Shown here: positions 16,556 to 24,712 of the stretch, piece by piece
How positions within the stretch are numbered: the first letter of the stretch is position 1
Layout of the letters: each line of letters starts with the position of its first letter
NCBI GenBank assembly: GCA_036733305.1
Contig: DAINAT010000001.1
Span: 62,001 to 126,000, forward strand
DNA length: 64,000 nt
Direction of reading: 5' to 3'
Origin: UBA7672 sp036733305
GTDB lineage: Bacteria > Pseudomonadota > Alphaproteobacteria > Caulobacterales > Hyphomonadaceae
Made by a program: the position numbers and the translations under genes
The notes under the pieces: generated by a model
What the model was told of the DNA's origin: nothing
Databases searched by the model: none
What the model saw: only the letters and a program-made list of their open reading frames with translations

Positions 16556-19287
16556 CTAGAAGGTCTTCTGCAGCGAAATGCCGTAGATGCGCGGTTCCGT
16601 GAACACGGCGTTCGGCATCAGCGACAGGGCCTCATCGACCGGGAAGATGTCGGTGATCGACCGCTTGTTGAAGATATTGTGCGCAAAGGCTTCGAACTCG
16701 AGACCATTTTCGAAGTTGACGAGACGCAGCGACAGGTTGGCGTTGTCCCATCCCTTGATCTCGTCGATTGGCGTGTTGAAGACGCGCGCCTCGGATTTGT
16801 CCTGGCGATAGTAGTCCGCGCGCGCTGTCGCTTCCCAGCCTTCGAACAGGTCCCACGAATATTGCCCGCCAACAGAGATCGTCCACGGCGGGGAGCCGGG
16901 AAGCTTGTTGCCGGCCAACTGCGCAGCGATGCCATCCGTCGGCGTGACGCCATAGCTGGCAGCGTATGCGCCCGAGCACGCGCCGAGGATAGCGGCCGGG
17001 TTGCCCGAAACGCCGGCAACGGTCGGTGCGCCTGGGCCTTGCTGGATAATGTTGACTAGGTTCGCAAGCGCAGCAGTCGGAACCGTGCAACCTGCGGCGG
17101 ACGAGGTCTTCACGAAGGTGAGGTTCGGGTTGTGGTTGGTACGGTTGAACGGATCGATGGATTCGCCGTTCTTGATTTCCGTGTTCAGCAAACCAATGCT
17201 GGTGTTGAAGCGCAGGCGATCAACCGGCTCCCAGGTTGCTTCGAATTCCGCCCCGTAGATCTCGGCATCGATGTTCTCGGTGACGGAGATACGGTTCACG
17301 AATTTGGAGATCTGATAGCCTTTATAGTCGTAGAAGAAGCCGGCAGCGTTCAGCGTGAGGGCGCCGTTGAGCATGGTGTTCTTGGTGCCGATCTCGTACG
17401 CGTTGACGAACTCGGGATCATAGGTAGCACGCAATGTTGCAACCTGACCGACGTTGTTCGGACCGCCACCTTTGTAGCCGCGCGAATAGAACGCGTAGAG
17501 CAGGGTGTCGTCGGTGAAGTCCAGATCCGGCTTCCAGTCGAAACCAGCGCGGCCGGTAACTTCCTTGAATTCAGCCGAGATGGTCGCCGGAGTTCCTGGT
17601 ATCAGGTTGGCGCCCGGTGTGAGGAAGCGGACCGGATAGTTCTCAAGCGTCTTCTTGTCGTGCGTGTAGCGGAGGCCGCCGGTGAACTTAAGGTCCGGCA
17701 TAATATCGTAGTAGACTTCGCCAAAGATTGCCTTCGAGTCGAGGTTGTAGGGTTGGCTGCTGAGATAGTTACCGTGTCCGTCCGGACGAAGCTCGCGGCT
17801 CGGGTTGATGAACACGCAGGTGCCGCCCGCAGCGCAGTTCGCCCCACCGTTCGCGGCCAATGCAGCGTAAGTGAAGGCGTTCGAGTAGATGTAGAAGCGC
17901 TGGCGCAGGTCATAATCGAGCGCGAGTGCGCCGATGCTGAAGTCGAGCGGACCGGCAAAGTCGGCTGCAGCCGGATTTCCTGGCTGGTCTGGCGTGAAGG
18001 TGTCTGGATCGAATCGGCGATGATCAGCCGGTTGGATGCGCCCAGCTGCGGATCGTTGATGACGCCGCCCGGCGCCAGAGCGGTGCTGTTGAAGTTTACT
18101 GCAGGTGAGAAGCGGTTCTCTTCCTGACGCGCATCCAGGAAGCCAACATAGTACGACGTCAGCGAGGTGAGCGTGAGTTCGTCGGTGATGTCCCAGTTCG
18201 CTGTCAGCGTCGCGACATCTTCGCGAGCCTTGTATTCGGGATCAATCGCCGCATCAATGACACTCAGGCTGTTAGGCTGGCGATTGCCGTAGATGTCGCC
18301 GCTTGCGAGGCCTCGGCTGTAGGCAAGAAGACCGTACAGTGAGGTCAGTGAGTTCGGCGTGCCGTAGGCGGCATCAGTGTAGACCGATGCATCCGCACAG
18401 CCCTGGCTCAGGAAGCCGCGAACGACGGCATTGGTAACGGCCGTTGTTCCGACCGAGCTCGGGCCATTGTCGCGCGTGCACAGACCCTTGCCGGTGCGAA
18501 GGCGGTTATCCTCCTCGTTGAAGTGCTGCCAGACGAGATTGAAATCGAGTTTGGAGGTAGGTTCCCAGAGGAGGCTCGCGCGAACCGAATACAGGTTGCG
18601 ATCGTCGACCTTGTTGTCGGTCCCAAGGTTGTCGACGATGCCGTCACGTGTGAACGATGCGCCGGCAAGACGCAGCGCAAGCTGGTCATCGATGAGCGGG
18701 ATGTTGACCATGGCGCGCATCTTGCGGCCGCCAAGGGATGTTGCTTCGGCGCGGACCATGCCCTCGAAATCGTAGGTCGGCCGTGCGCTGATGACGTTGA
18801 CGACGCCGCCGGTGGCGTTGCGGCCATAGAGCGTGCCCTGCGGGCCACGAAGAACTTCCACACGCTCGACATCGAAGAATTCAGCTTCGAAAAGGCGGTT
18901 GGAGGTAAGCGGTGCGCCATTGAAGTGCACACCGGTCGAGGAGTCGCCGGTCACGGCAGTCTGCTTCGTGCCGATGCCGCGAATCTGAAAGTTGTAGCCG
19001 CTGTAATAGCTCTTGGCGAAGGTCACGTTTGGAACGGCCAGCTGCAGGTTGGGGCCACCATCAATGCCACGCTCGTTCAGCAGGTCATCCGAGAACGCGG
19101 AAACGGAAATTGGAACATCCTGAAGTCGTTCCTCGCGCCGCTGCGCGGTAACGACAACGACATCGCGGTCAGGAGCTTCAACGGCGGTTTCCGTCTCCTG
19201 GGCAAATGCCGGAGCAGCCGAAAGAAGGCTGACGGACGAAACGCTTGCCGCGAGTGCGGCACGAAGCAATTGCGATTTCAAATACAC
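16556..19287 (-). pseudogene. TonB-dependent receptor, interrupted by a frameshift
   Basis: Two adjacent frames together make one complete receptor of about 910 residues. The first has a GTG start at 19287 (GGGAGG seven bases upstream), a signal peptide ending AAPAFAQ, a TonB box/plug with VVVTAQRREERLQDVP, and RGPQGTLYGRNATGG. It reads correctly to EIRLQ at about 17965. The product then continues in another frame as DFAGPLDFSIG and on through TGGLRYTHDKK to the terminal YGISLQKTF. One base appears to be missing around 17961-17967. Either the gene is freshly broken or the read has an error; both halves are otherwise intact. It would carry the pathway substrate across the outer membrane. Confidence 0.85.
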
Positions 19288-19407
19288 GAAATGACCTCCC
19301 TGCTTGTTTCCGCAGGCGCTAAAAGATGCTCAACCGCGGCGCGATCTTTGGACCACTGCGCATGACGTCGCTCATTTACGATGTGCGACCTATTGCGCCC
19401 CGCTGGG

Positions 19408-19441
19408 CACGCCGTTTATCTCACTTGAGATAAACGGCGTG
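19408..19441. promoter_or_regulatory. 34-bp near-perfect palindrome between TonB receptor and IclR gene
   Basis: CACGCCGTTTATCTCA (19408-19423) and its exact reverse complement (19426-19441) are separated by only CT. It lies 121 bp upstream of the receptor start and 136 bp upstream of the iclR-type start, between divergent genes. With a two-base loop it is poor as an RNA hairpin and better as a DNA operator for a dimeric or tetrameric regulator, perhaps the adjacent IclR protein. Confidence 0.6.
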
Positions 19442-19576
19442 TCTGCTGCCGGAGGCTCGAAAGCGCTTGGGCTATGCGATGGGATTGCTGCGACGGGCCT
19501 CGGATAGCAGTTTTTGCCATGGCGGCAGGCCAAGCCGGGTGTAACGTAACGAACCGATTTTTCCCCCGAAGCCACA

Positions 19577-20374
19577 ATGCATCGCGACCCGATCAAGTCA
19601 GCCGCTCGTACACTGAAGGTTCTGGAGCTGTTTCAGGAACAGCGACAGCCGCTGAATCTGACATACATCTTCGAAAAGCTGGGCTATCCGCAATCCAGCA
19701 CCACGACTCTTCTGAAGAGCATGGTCGTGTTGGGCTATCTTAACTACGACCGGGCAAGCCGGACGTATTTCCCGACGACACGGGTCGCGGCGCTCGGCGA
19801 CTGGATCAATCACCATCTCTTTGGCGCTGGAGACATCGATCGCCTGATCGCGACGATATTCGAGCAGACCAACGAAACGGTGGTTATCTCGTCCCAGAAC
19901 GACATCTTCATCCAACACCTCCGCATTCTACAGCCGAGCCATCCGCACAAAATCGCGATGACAGAGGGAAGTATGCGCGCACTTCCACATTCGGCGGCCG
20001 GTCTGGTCCTCATGAGTCAGATGCCACGGAAGACCGTCGACAAGTTGTGCCGACATGTAAACGCGTATCTCGGCGGCGCCGCGGGCAGGATCGATATTCC
20101 GCAGCTGCAGACGCAGTTGGAATGGATCAAGCGTGAAGGCTACAGCTTGCTTGCCGCGTTCCCGTTTCCGAATGCTGCAGCGATGGCCATGCCGCTGCCG
20201 CCCACGCCGCATGGTGTGCGCCTGACCTTGGGAGTTGGTGGTCTCAATAGCCGGATCGCACGCAAGAAGACCGAAATCCTCGATATCATGCGGGCCGGCA
20301 TCGCGGATTATAAGCGAGGTCTGGATCGCGCCGGTGTGGCGGATGAGCCCGTGGCCAATGAGGTGGACGAGTAG
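19577..20374 (+). CDS. IclR-family transcriptional regulator
   Basis: A 265-aa one-component regulator. It has an N-terminal winged helix (residues ~5-70, AARTLKVLELFQ, then YPQSSTTTLLKSM as recognition helix) and a C-terminal GAF-like effector domain with TNETVVISSQND and the late FPFPNAAAMAMPLP. IclR proteins bind acidic catabolic intermediates and act as repressors or activators of degradation operons. It diverges from the frameshifted TonB receptor, with the 34-bp palindrome between. Its 3' end is seven bases from the convergent acyl-CoA ligase. It is the best local candidate to control the cluster. Confidence 0.87.
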   Translation: MHRDPIKSAARTLKVLELFQEQRQPLNLTYIFEKLGYPQSSTTTLLKSMVVLGYLNYDRASRTYFPTTRVAALGDWINHHLFGAGDIDRLIATIFEQTNETVVISSQNDIFIQHLRILQPSHPHKIAMTEGSMRALPHSAAGLVLMSQMPRKTVDKLCRHVNAYLGGAAGRIDIPQLQTQLEWIKREGYSLLAAFPFPNAAAMAMPLPPTPHGVRLTLGVGGLNSRIARKKTEILDIMRAGIADYKRGLDRAGVADEPVANEVDE

Positions 20375-20381
20375 GGGGCAC

Positions 20382-22013
20382 TCAGGCTTCCGCGTAGAAC
20401 TCGCGATAAGTCTGACGCAACACGTTCTTCTGCAGCTTGCCGGTTGCGGTGTACGGCAGCGACTGAACCAGGATCACGTCGTCCGGAATTTGCCAGCGTG
20501 CAAATCGCGTGGCGAGATACGCCAGAATGCCTTCGCGATGCGGCAGGCATTCTGGTGTGGGCACCACAAGCAAGAGCGGCCGCTCCTGCCATTTTGGATG
20601 CGGCACGCCGATAACAGCGGCTTCGCGAACATCGGGATGCGCAATCGCAGCATTCTCCAGGTCAACCGAAGAGATCCACTCGCCGCCAGACTTGATGATA
20701 TCCTTGGACCGATCGGTTAGTTGCAGCGCTCCGTTCTTGTGGATCTTCGCCACATCGCCCGTAGCGAACCACCCCTCGCGATCAACGGACGATGTCTCGG
20801 ACTTGAAGTATCGCTCGACCACCCAGGGGCCGCGAACCTGAAGGTCCCCGGTTGCTGCGCCGTCATGGGGCAGGGCGATTCCATCCTCATCGACGATGCG
20901 CAGATCGACACCGTAGATTGCCCGGCCTTGCAGCACCTGGAAATCGTAACGGCGCTGGCTGTTAATATGTGCATGCTCGGGCAGCGGTGCGCCGACTGTT
21001 GCGAGCGGGCTTGTCTCGGTCATTCCCCACGCGTGGATCACATAAACGCCAAGCATGTAGTCGAACCGCTCGATCAGGCTCCTCGGCGCAGCGGACCCAC
21101 CAACGAGGACACGCTCCAGCGCCAGCCCGGACAGGTCCAGCCGCTCGCGATGCGTTGCAATGTAATCAAGGAAGCTGAGCCACACGGTAGGAACGCCGAG
21201 GCTGAACGTGCAGTGTTCGCTCTTCATGAGATTGAAGATGCTTTCGCCGTCCACAGCAGCGCCAGGCAGGATCAGACGTGCACCGCACATGGCGGCTGCA
21301 AACGGGATACCCCAGGCATTCACGTGAAATAGCGGCGTAACGAGCAGTACGCAGTCACGCGTCGAGAGCGCCATGCCGTCGGCAGCCAACACGGTATAAG
21401 CGTGCAGGATCAGTGACCGGTGGCTATATAGAACGCCCTTGGGGTCCCCGGTCGTGCCCGAGGTGTAGCAAAGGATCGCCCCTGCATTCTCCACGACGGG
21501 AGACCAAGCATCTGCGTCGTCCTCGGAAGCGATCAGGCTTTCATAGCTTTGGAGCCCTGGAAGTTCGATGCCTCTCAAACCAGAATTGTCGGACAAGCAA
21601 ATATAGCCACGAACGTTCGGCAGCATCGGCGCCATCTTCTCAAGCACCTTGCCGAATGCCGGGTCGAAGAAGACATAGCGGTTCTCGGCATGTGCTAGAA
21701 TGTAGCTTATCTGCTCGGGGAACAGCCGGGGGTTCACCGTGTTGAGAATCGCTGCGGCTCCCGTTACGCCGTAATAGAGCTCGATGTGGCGGCTATGGTT
21801 GAATGCCAGGCTGGCGACACGTTCGCCATCCTTGATGCCCAGCCGACGCAACGCGGAGGCCAGCTTTCGCGATCGTGACCAGAGTTCACCGTAAGTAGTC
21901 CGGCTCATGCCCTCCGGGCTTTTGGAGACGATCTCGCGACCACCATGGAAACGCGCCGCATGGTCCAGCAGGGACGATAAAGTCAGCGGTACGTCCTGCA
22001 TCAAGCCCAGCAT
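20382..22013 (-). CDS. AlkK-like medium/long-chain acyl-CoA ligase
   Basis: A 543-aa ANL-family ligase. The N-terminus (MLGLMQDVPLTLSSLLDHAA, then FHGGREIVS) and NPRLFPEQISYILAHAENRYVFFD closely follow the AlkK/DmdB-type ligases. It carries LCYTSGTTGDPKGVLYSH, AWGMTETSP, DRSKDIIKSGGEWIS, and the C-terminal Lys in YTATGKLQKN. I chose ATG 22013 (AGGA five bases upstream) over ATG 22046, whose upstream purines abut the codon. It likely activates a fatty or side-chain acid for beta-oxidation. It diverges from the crotonase hybrid gene. Confidence 0.9.
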   Translation of the reverse strand: MLGLMQDVPLTLSSLLDHAARFHGGREIVSKSPEGMSRTTYGELWSRSRKLASALRRLGIKDGERVASLAFNHSRHIELYYGVTGAAAILNTVNPRLFPEQISYILAHAENRYVFFDPAFGKVLEKMAPMLPNVRGYICLSDNSGLRGIELPGLQSYESLIASEDDADAWSPVVENAGAILCYTSGTTGDPKGVLYSHRSLILHAYTVLAADGMALSTRDCVLLVTPLFHVNAWGIPFAAAMCGARLILPGAAVDGESIFNLMKSEHCTFSLGVPTVWLSFLDYIATHRERLDLSGLALERVLVGGSAAPRSLIERFDYMLGVYVIHAWGMTETSPLATVGAPLPEHAHINSQRRYDFQVLQGRAIYGVDLRIVDEDGIALPHDGAATGDLQVRGPWVVERYFKSETSSVDREGWFATGDVAKIHKNGALQLTDRSKDIIKSGGEWISSVDLENAAIAHPDVREAAVIGVPHPKWQERPLLLVVPTPECLPHREGILAYLATRFARWQIPDDVILVQSLPYTATGKLQKNVLRQTYREFYAEA

Positions 22014-22099
22014 GGCAATCCTATTGCTGATCGGGTGGTCGCGCATCCTTAGGTCAATGAAACGCGAGCTTGCGTGAATGAACAGGGCCGAAGCCGTTT

Positions 22100-22113
22100 T
22101 TCACGTACGGGAT
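22100..22113. promoter_or_regulatory. Weak copy of the ATCAC-N4-GTGAT dyad
   Basis: TTCAC-GTAC-GGGAT, two mismatches from the perfect dyads at 10739 and 16456, lies 87 bp upstream of the AlkK-like start. It is listed only because distance and context match the other sites. Confidence 0.25.
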
Positions 22114-22251
22114 ACTTGCGCGCCCCTCTTCCCAATCGGGCGATACCGAGGAAGCATCGTCCGCGCGCTGATTGCTTCACGTCGTGGCAATGCGCGCATC
22201 CGGAAATCCGCGGCACAGCGGACTATGAAAATAGACCGGTAGGGAAGGAAA

Positions 22252-23751
22252 ATGGATTTAGCCAAGGCAGAATTCGCCCGTAGTGCGCTTGAAGTCCGCC
22301 CCGCTCGGACGTCTGCTGCTGCGCAGCGTAAGGTTGCGCAGCTTAAATTGAACTGTCCAGCGCCAGGGAACTGGGACGCCCAGCACACCGACGACTTTCT
22401 CGCCATGCTGCGGAGCCACGCGGCTGACCCGGACGTCGGCGCGATCTTGCTGCAGGGTAAGCGGCTCTTCCGCGACAAGCCGACAAGGACGGCAGGTCAG
22501 GCTGCAGCCGATCTCGATCGCATCTATGCGGCCGTAGCTGGGTTCAAAGTTCCCGTTTTCGCCCTCGTGTCAGGCGAATGTTCGGGGACGGGGTTGGAGC
22601 TGGCAATTGCCTGTGCAGGGCGCATAGCTGCGCCCGGAACTGTCTTCCGGGACCTCATTGAGAGCAGGGGGCGGCTTCCAACGCCCGCCACGCTGAGCCG
22701 CCTCGGCGAGGTGATTGATGTCCAGCGAGCGGCGACTCTCGTTGTTCTCGGAGAATCATGGAGCGCCAACGAGGCAGTCTCGGCTGGGTTGGTCGATGTT
22801 GTCACATCGAAAAATCCGGTGGCTGCTGCGGAGGCGCTGTTGTCAGCCGGCCAACTCCGCGAGCGTATGAGCGCGGAGCGATCCGACGCCATCGAAACGC
22901 AATTGTATGTAACGCGGGTCAATGTCCGCCGTGATCTACCCAACCGCGATGGCCCCCTGATGCGGTTGCGAGCTCTTGAGCATGCCGTGCAGCCATTCTC
23001 CGGTCGCAAACCGCAGGACACGCAACAGCTTCACATCGCCTATGAAGGCTCAACAGAAGCTGCCGCGCTCGCTTATGCCGCCTACAGCGAGATGGCCCTC
23101 AAACGACAACCCCAGGGTCGGGATGTTGTGTCTGAACTCCGTTGGGCGCTGCTGCGTGAAGCCGTCCACCTTCTCGATGAGGGTGCAACACCCGCCCAGA
23201 TTGATCGCAATTTGAAAGAGTTCGGCTTCCATGAATCTCCCTTCGCGCAATCCGACCGTGCTGGAATGGAGAATGTGTTCACGCGCCATGGTGTGCTCGC
23301 CGGTGGCGACGACTGGTTCACCTACTCGCCGACCCTCGATTTGATGGCCGACGCTGGCCGGCTGGGTGGTGACCACCCCGGCTGGTGCAGGTACGGAGCA
23401 GATGGCCGCATCTGGGACGATCCCGATGTGGAAGCGTTGCTGCATGCGTCAGCCAACTTCCAGATGCTCATCCGCAAACAGGTGCCAGACGATCAGATCG
23501 TAAGCCGCTGCCTGCACGCAGCCATCAACGCCACGTCGGACCTGCTTGAGCGCTCGCAAGACGCCAGCGCCGAAAGCCTGGATGCAATCTGGGTGGCCGA
23601 GTTGGGTTTCCCACGTTGGCTGGGAGGGCCGCTATTCTGGGCGCGTCAACAGGGCGATGCGGTCATCAAGACGCTTGAAGCCAACGCTCGCAATCGCAAC
23701 ACGGCAGGCACGCCGTCCCGGCTTCTGCGTCGTCTGGTATCCCGCCCTTAG
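22252..23751 (+). CDS. Crotonase plus 3-hydroxyacyl-CoA dehydrogenase C-terminal hybrid lacking the NAD domain
   Basis: A 499-aa protein built like a FadB/FadJ multifunctional enzyme but shorter by about one domain. Residues ~1-200 are crotonase-like (VSGECSGTGLELAIACAGRIA, with the conserved Glu). Residues ~300-350 match the 3HCDH C-terminal domain (LREAVHLLDEGATPAQIDRN, FGFHESPFAQSDRAGMENVF), and a second copy follows to the end. The Rossmann NAD-binding domain with GxGxxG that normally lies between is absent. Start ATG with AGGGAAGG upstream. It may hydrate enoyl-CoA only, or act on an unusual CoA ester; dehydrogenase activity would be unexpected. Confidence 0.75.
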   Translation: MDLAKAEFARSALEVRPARTSAAAQRKVAQLKLNCPAPGNWDAQHTDDFLAMLRSHAADPDVGAILLQGKRLFRDKPTRTAGQAAADLDRIYAAVAGFKVPVFALVSGECSGTGLELAIACAGRIAAPGTVFRDLIESRGRLPTPATLSRLGEVIDVQRAATLVVLGESWSANEAVSAGLVDVVTSKNPVAAAEALLSAGQLRERMSAERSDAIETQLYVTRVNVRRDLPNRDGPLMRLRALEHAVQPFSGRKPQDTQQLHIAYEGSTEAAALAYAAYSEMALKRQPQGRDVVSELRWALLREAVHLLDEGATPAQIDRNLKEFGFHESPFAQSDRAGMENVFTRHGVLAGGDDWFTYSPTLDLMADAGRLGGDHPGWCRYGADGRIWDDPDVEALLHASANFQMLIRKQVPDDQIVSRCLHAAINATSDLLERSQDASAESLDAIWVAELGFPRWLGGPLFWARQQGDAVIKTLEANARNRNTAGTPSRLLRRLVSRP

Positions 23752-23763
23752 CGCAAACGAAAA

Positions 23764-23787
23764 CGGGCGCTTTGGGAAAAGCGCCCG
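23764..23787. terminator. Bidirectional terminator
   Basis: CGGGCGCTTT-GGGA-AAAGCGCCCG, a 10-bp stem. On the minus strand it is followed by TTTTCGTTT, so it mainly ends the enoyl-CoA hydratase transcript. It also lies just after the plus-strand hybrid gene. Confidence 0.7.
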
Positions 23788-23827
23788 CTAGTCAGATTGA
23801 TAATTGTCGCCAAGCGACAGAGGCCGT

Positions 23828-24595
23828 CTACCGCCCCTGGAACACAGGCGGGCGTTTCTCGACGAAGGCGCGCACGGCTTCCTTGGCGTCTTCGCTCTGC
23901 GAAAGCTTGATCGTGTTGCCCTGCTCGTACCGATAGCCGTCACGCAGGCTCATATTGTCGATCACGCGCAGGCTGTCCTTGGCGGTAGCGACCGCCATCG
24001 GGCTTTTGCTGGCAATCTCGCGCGCAATGCCTTTCGCGAACTCGAAAAACTCGTCATGCGGCAGGGCAGCCTCGATCGCGCCACGGCGATAGAGTTCTTC
24101 GGCGCCAACGCGATAGCCGGTCAATACCATGCGGCGCGCCAGCGAGTAGGGGATGAAGCGCAGCGTGTGCTTGGCGCCGCCCGCCAGACCAACATCGATC
24201 TCCGGCAGGCCGAAGACTGCCTTCTCCGATGCGACGATGATGTCCGCGCTCGCGACAATACCGAGCCCTGCGCCAAGTGCTGCGCCGTTAACGGCGGCGA
24301 CGATCGGCTTGCTGCATTCGATCATCGACCAGCTCATTTCGCGGGCCATACGTTGCCGTGCGTAAGTCGTGCCCTTTGGCGAGTCCGGCGTCGGGCGGTT
24401 CTTGAGATCCGCACCCGCACAGAACACTTTGCCTTCGCCCGTAAGTAGCACGACACGCACGTCCGGCCGCTCATTGAACGAGTCGAACAGCGCCATGATC
24501 TCCTGCATCATTTCGATGCCGACGGAGTTCACGGGCGGGTTGCTGAGGGTTACCGTCGCGATGAAGTCTTCAACTTCCACTTTCAAGGACGACAT
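23828..24595 (-). CDS. Enoyl-CoA hydratase/isomerase
   Basis: A 255-aa crotonase-fold protein that adds water across, or shifts, the double bond of enoyl-CoAs. It has GEGKVFCAGADLKNR (oxyanion-hole loop), AAVNGAALGAGLGIVASADI, and FGLPEIDVGLAGG with a Glu at the catalytic position. It ends EAVRAFVEKRPPVFQGR, usual for the family. GGAG lies five bases before ATG 24595 (MSSLK), which decides the start over the GTG at 24601. It is a single gene between a terminator and the second monooxygenase; a near-match to the dyad lies 83 bp upstream. Confidence 0.9.
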   Translation of the reverse strand: MSSLKVEVEDFIATVTLSNPPVNSVGIEMMQEIMALFDSFNERPDVRVVLLTGEGKVFCAGADLKNRPTPDSPKGTTYARQRMAREMSWSMIECSKPIVAAVNGAALGAGLGIVASADIIVASEKAVFGLPEIDVGLAGGAKHTLRFIPYSLARRMVLTGYRVGAEELYRRGAIEAALPHDEFFEFAKGIAREIASKSPMAVATAKDSLRVIDNMSLRDGYRYEQGNTIKLSQSEDAKEAVRAFVEKRPPVFQGR

Positions 24596-24677
24596 TTTCA
24601 CTCCATCGGCAAAGGGTTCATTCTCGTTTACCTGGGGACATTCGGTGGGGCTTCATCTTGCTGAACGAAGCGCCCTA

Positions 24678-24691
24678 ATCACATAGGGGAT
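24678..24691. promoter_or_regulatory. One-mismatch copy of the ATCAC-N4-GTGAT dyad
   Basis: ATCAC-ATAG-GGGAT, 83 bp upstream of the enoyl-CoA hydratase start and between it and the end of monooxygenase 2. One mismatch from the perfect sites. Confidence 0.35.
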
Positions 24692-24712
24692 ATTTGAGAT
24701 TGCCCGTGGCGC

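Noticed and set aside
17132..18127. A 331-codon plus-strand frame inside the split receptor region
   Set aside because: Antisense to the receptor and without motif; the split is better explained by a one-base frameshift.
19408..19441. The 34-bp palindrome as a terminator
   Set aside because: It lies between two divergent starts, has a two-base loop and no T-run.
19541..19550. GTAACGTAAC upstream of the IclR gene as another GTAAC box
   Set aside because: The five-base spacing does not match the 10-11 bp phasing of the other sites; probably coincidence.
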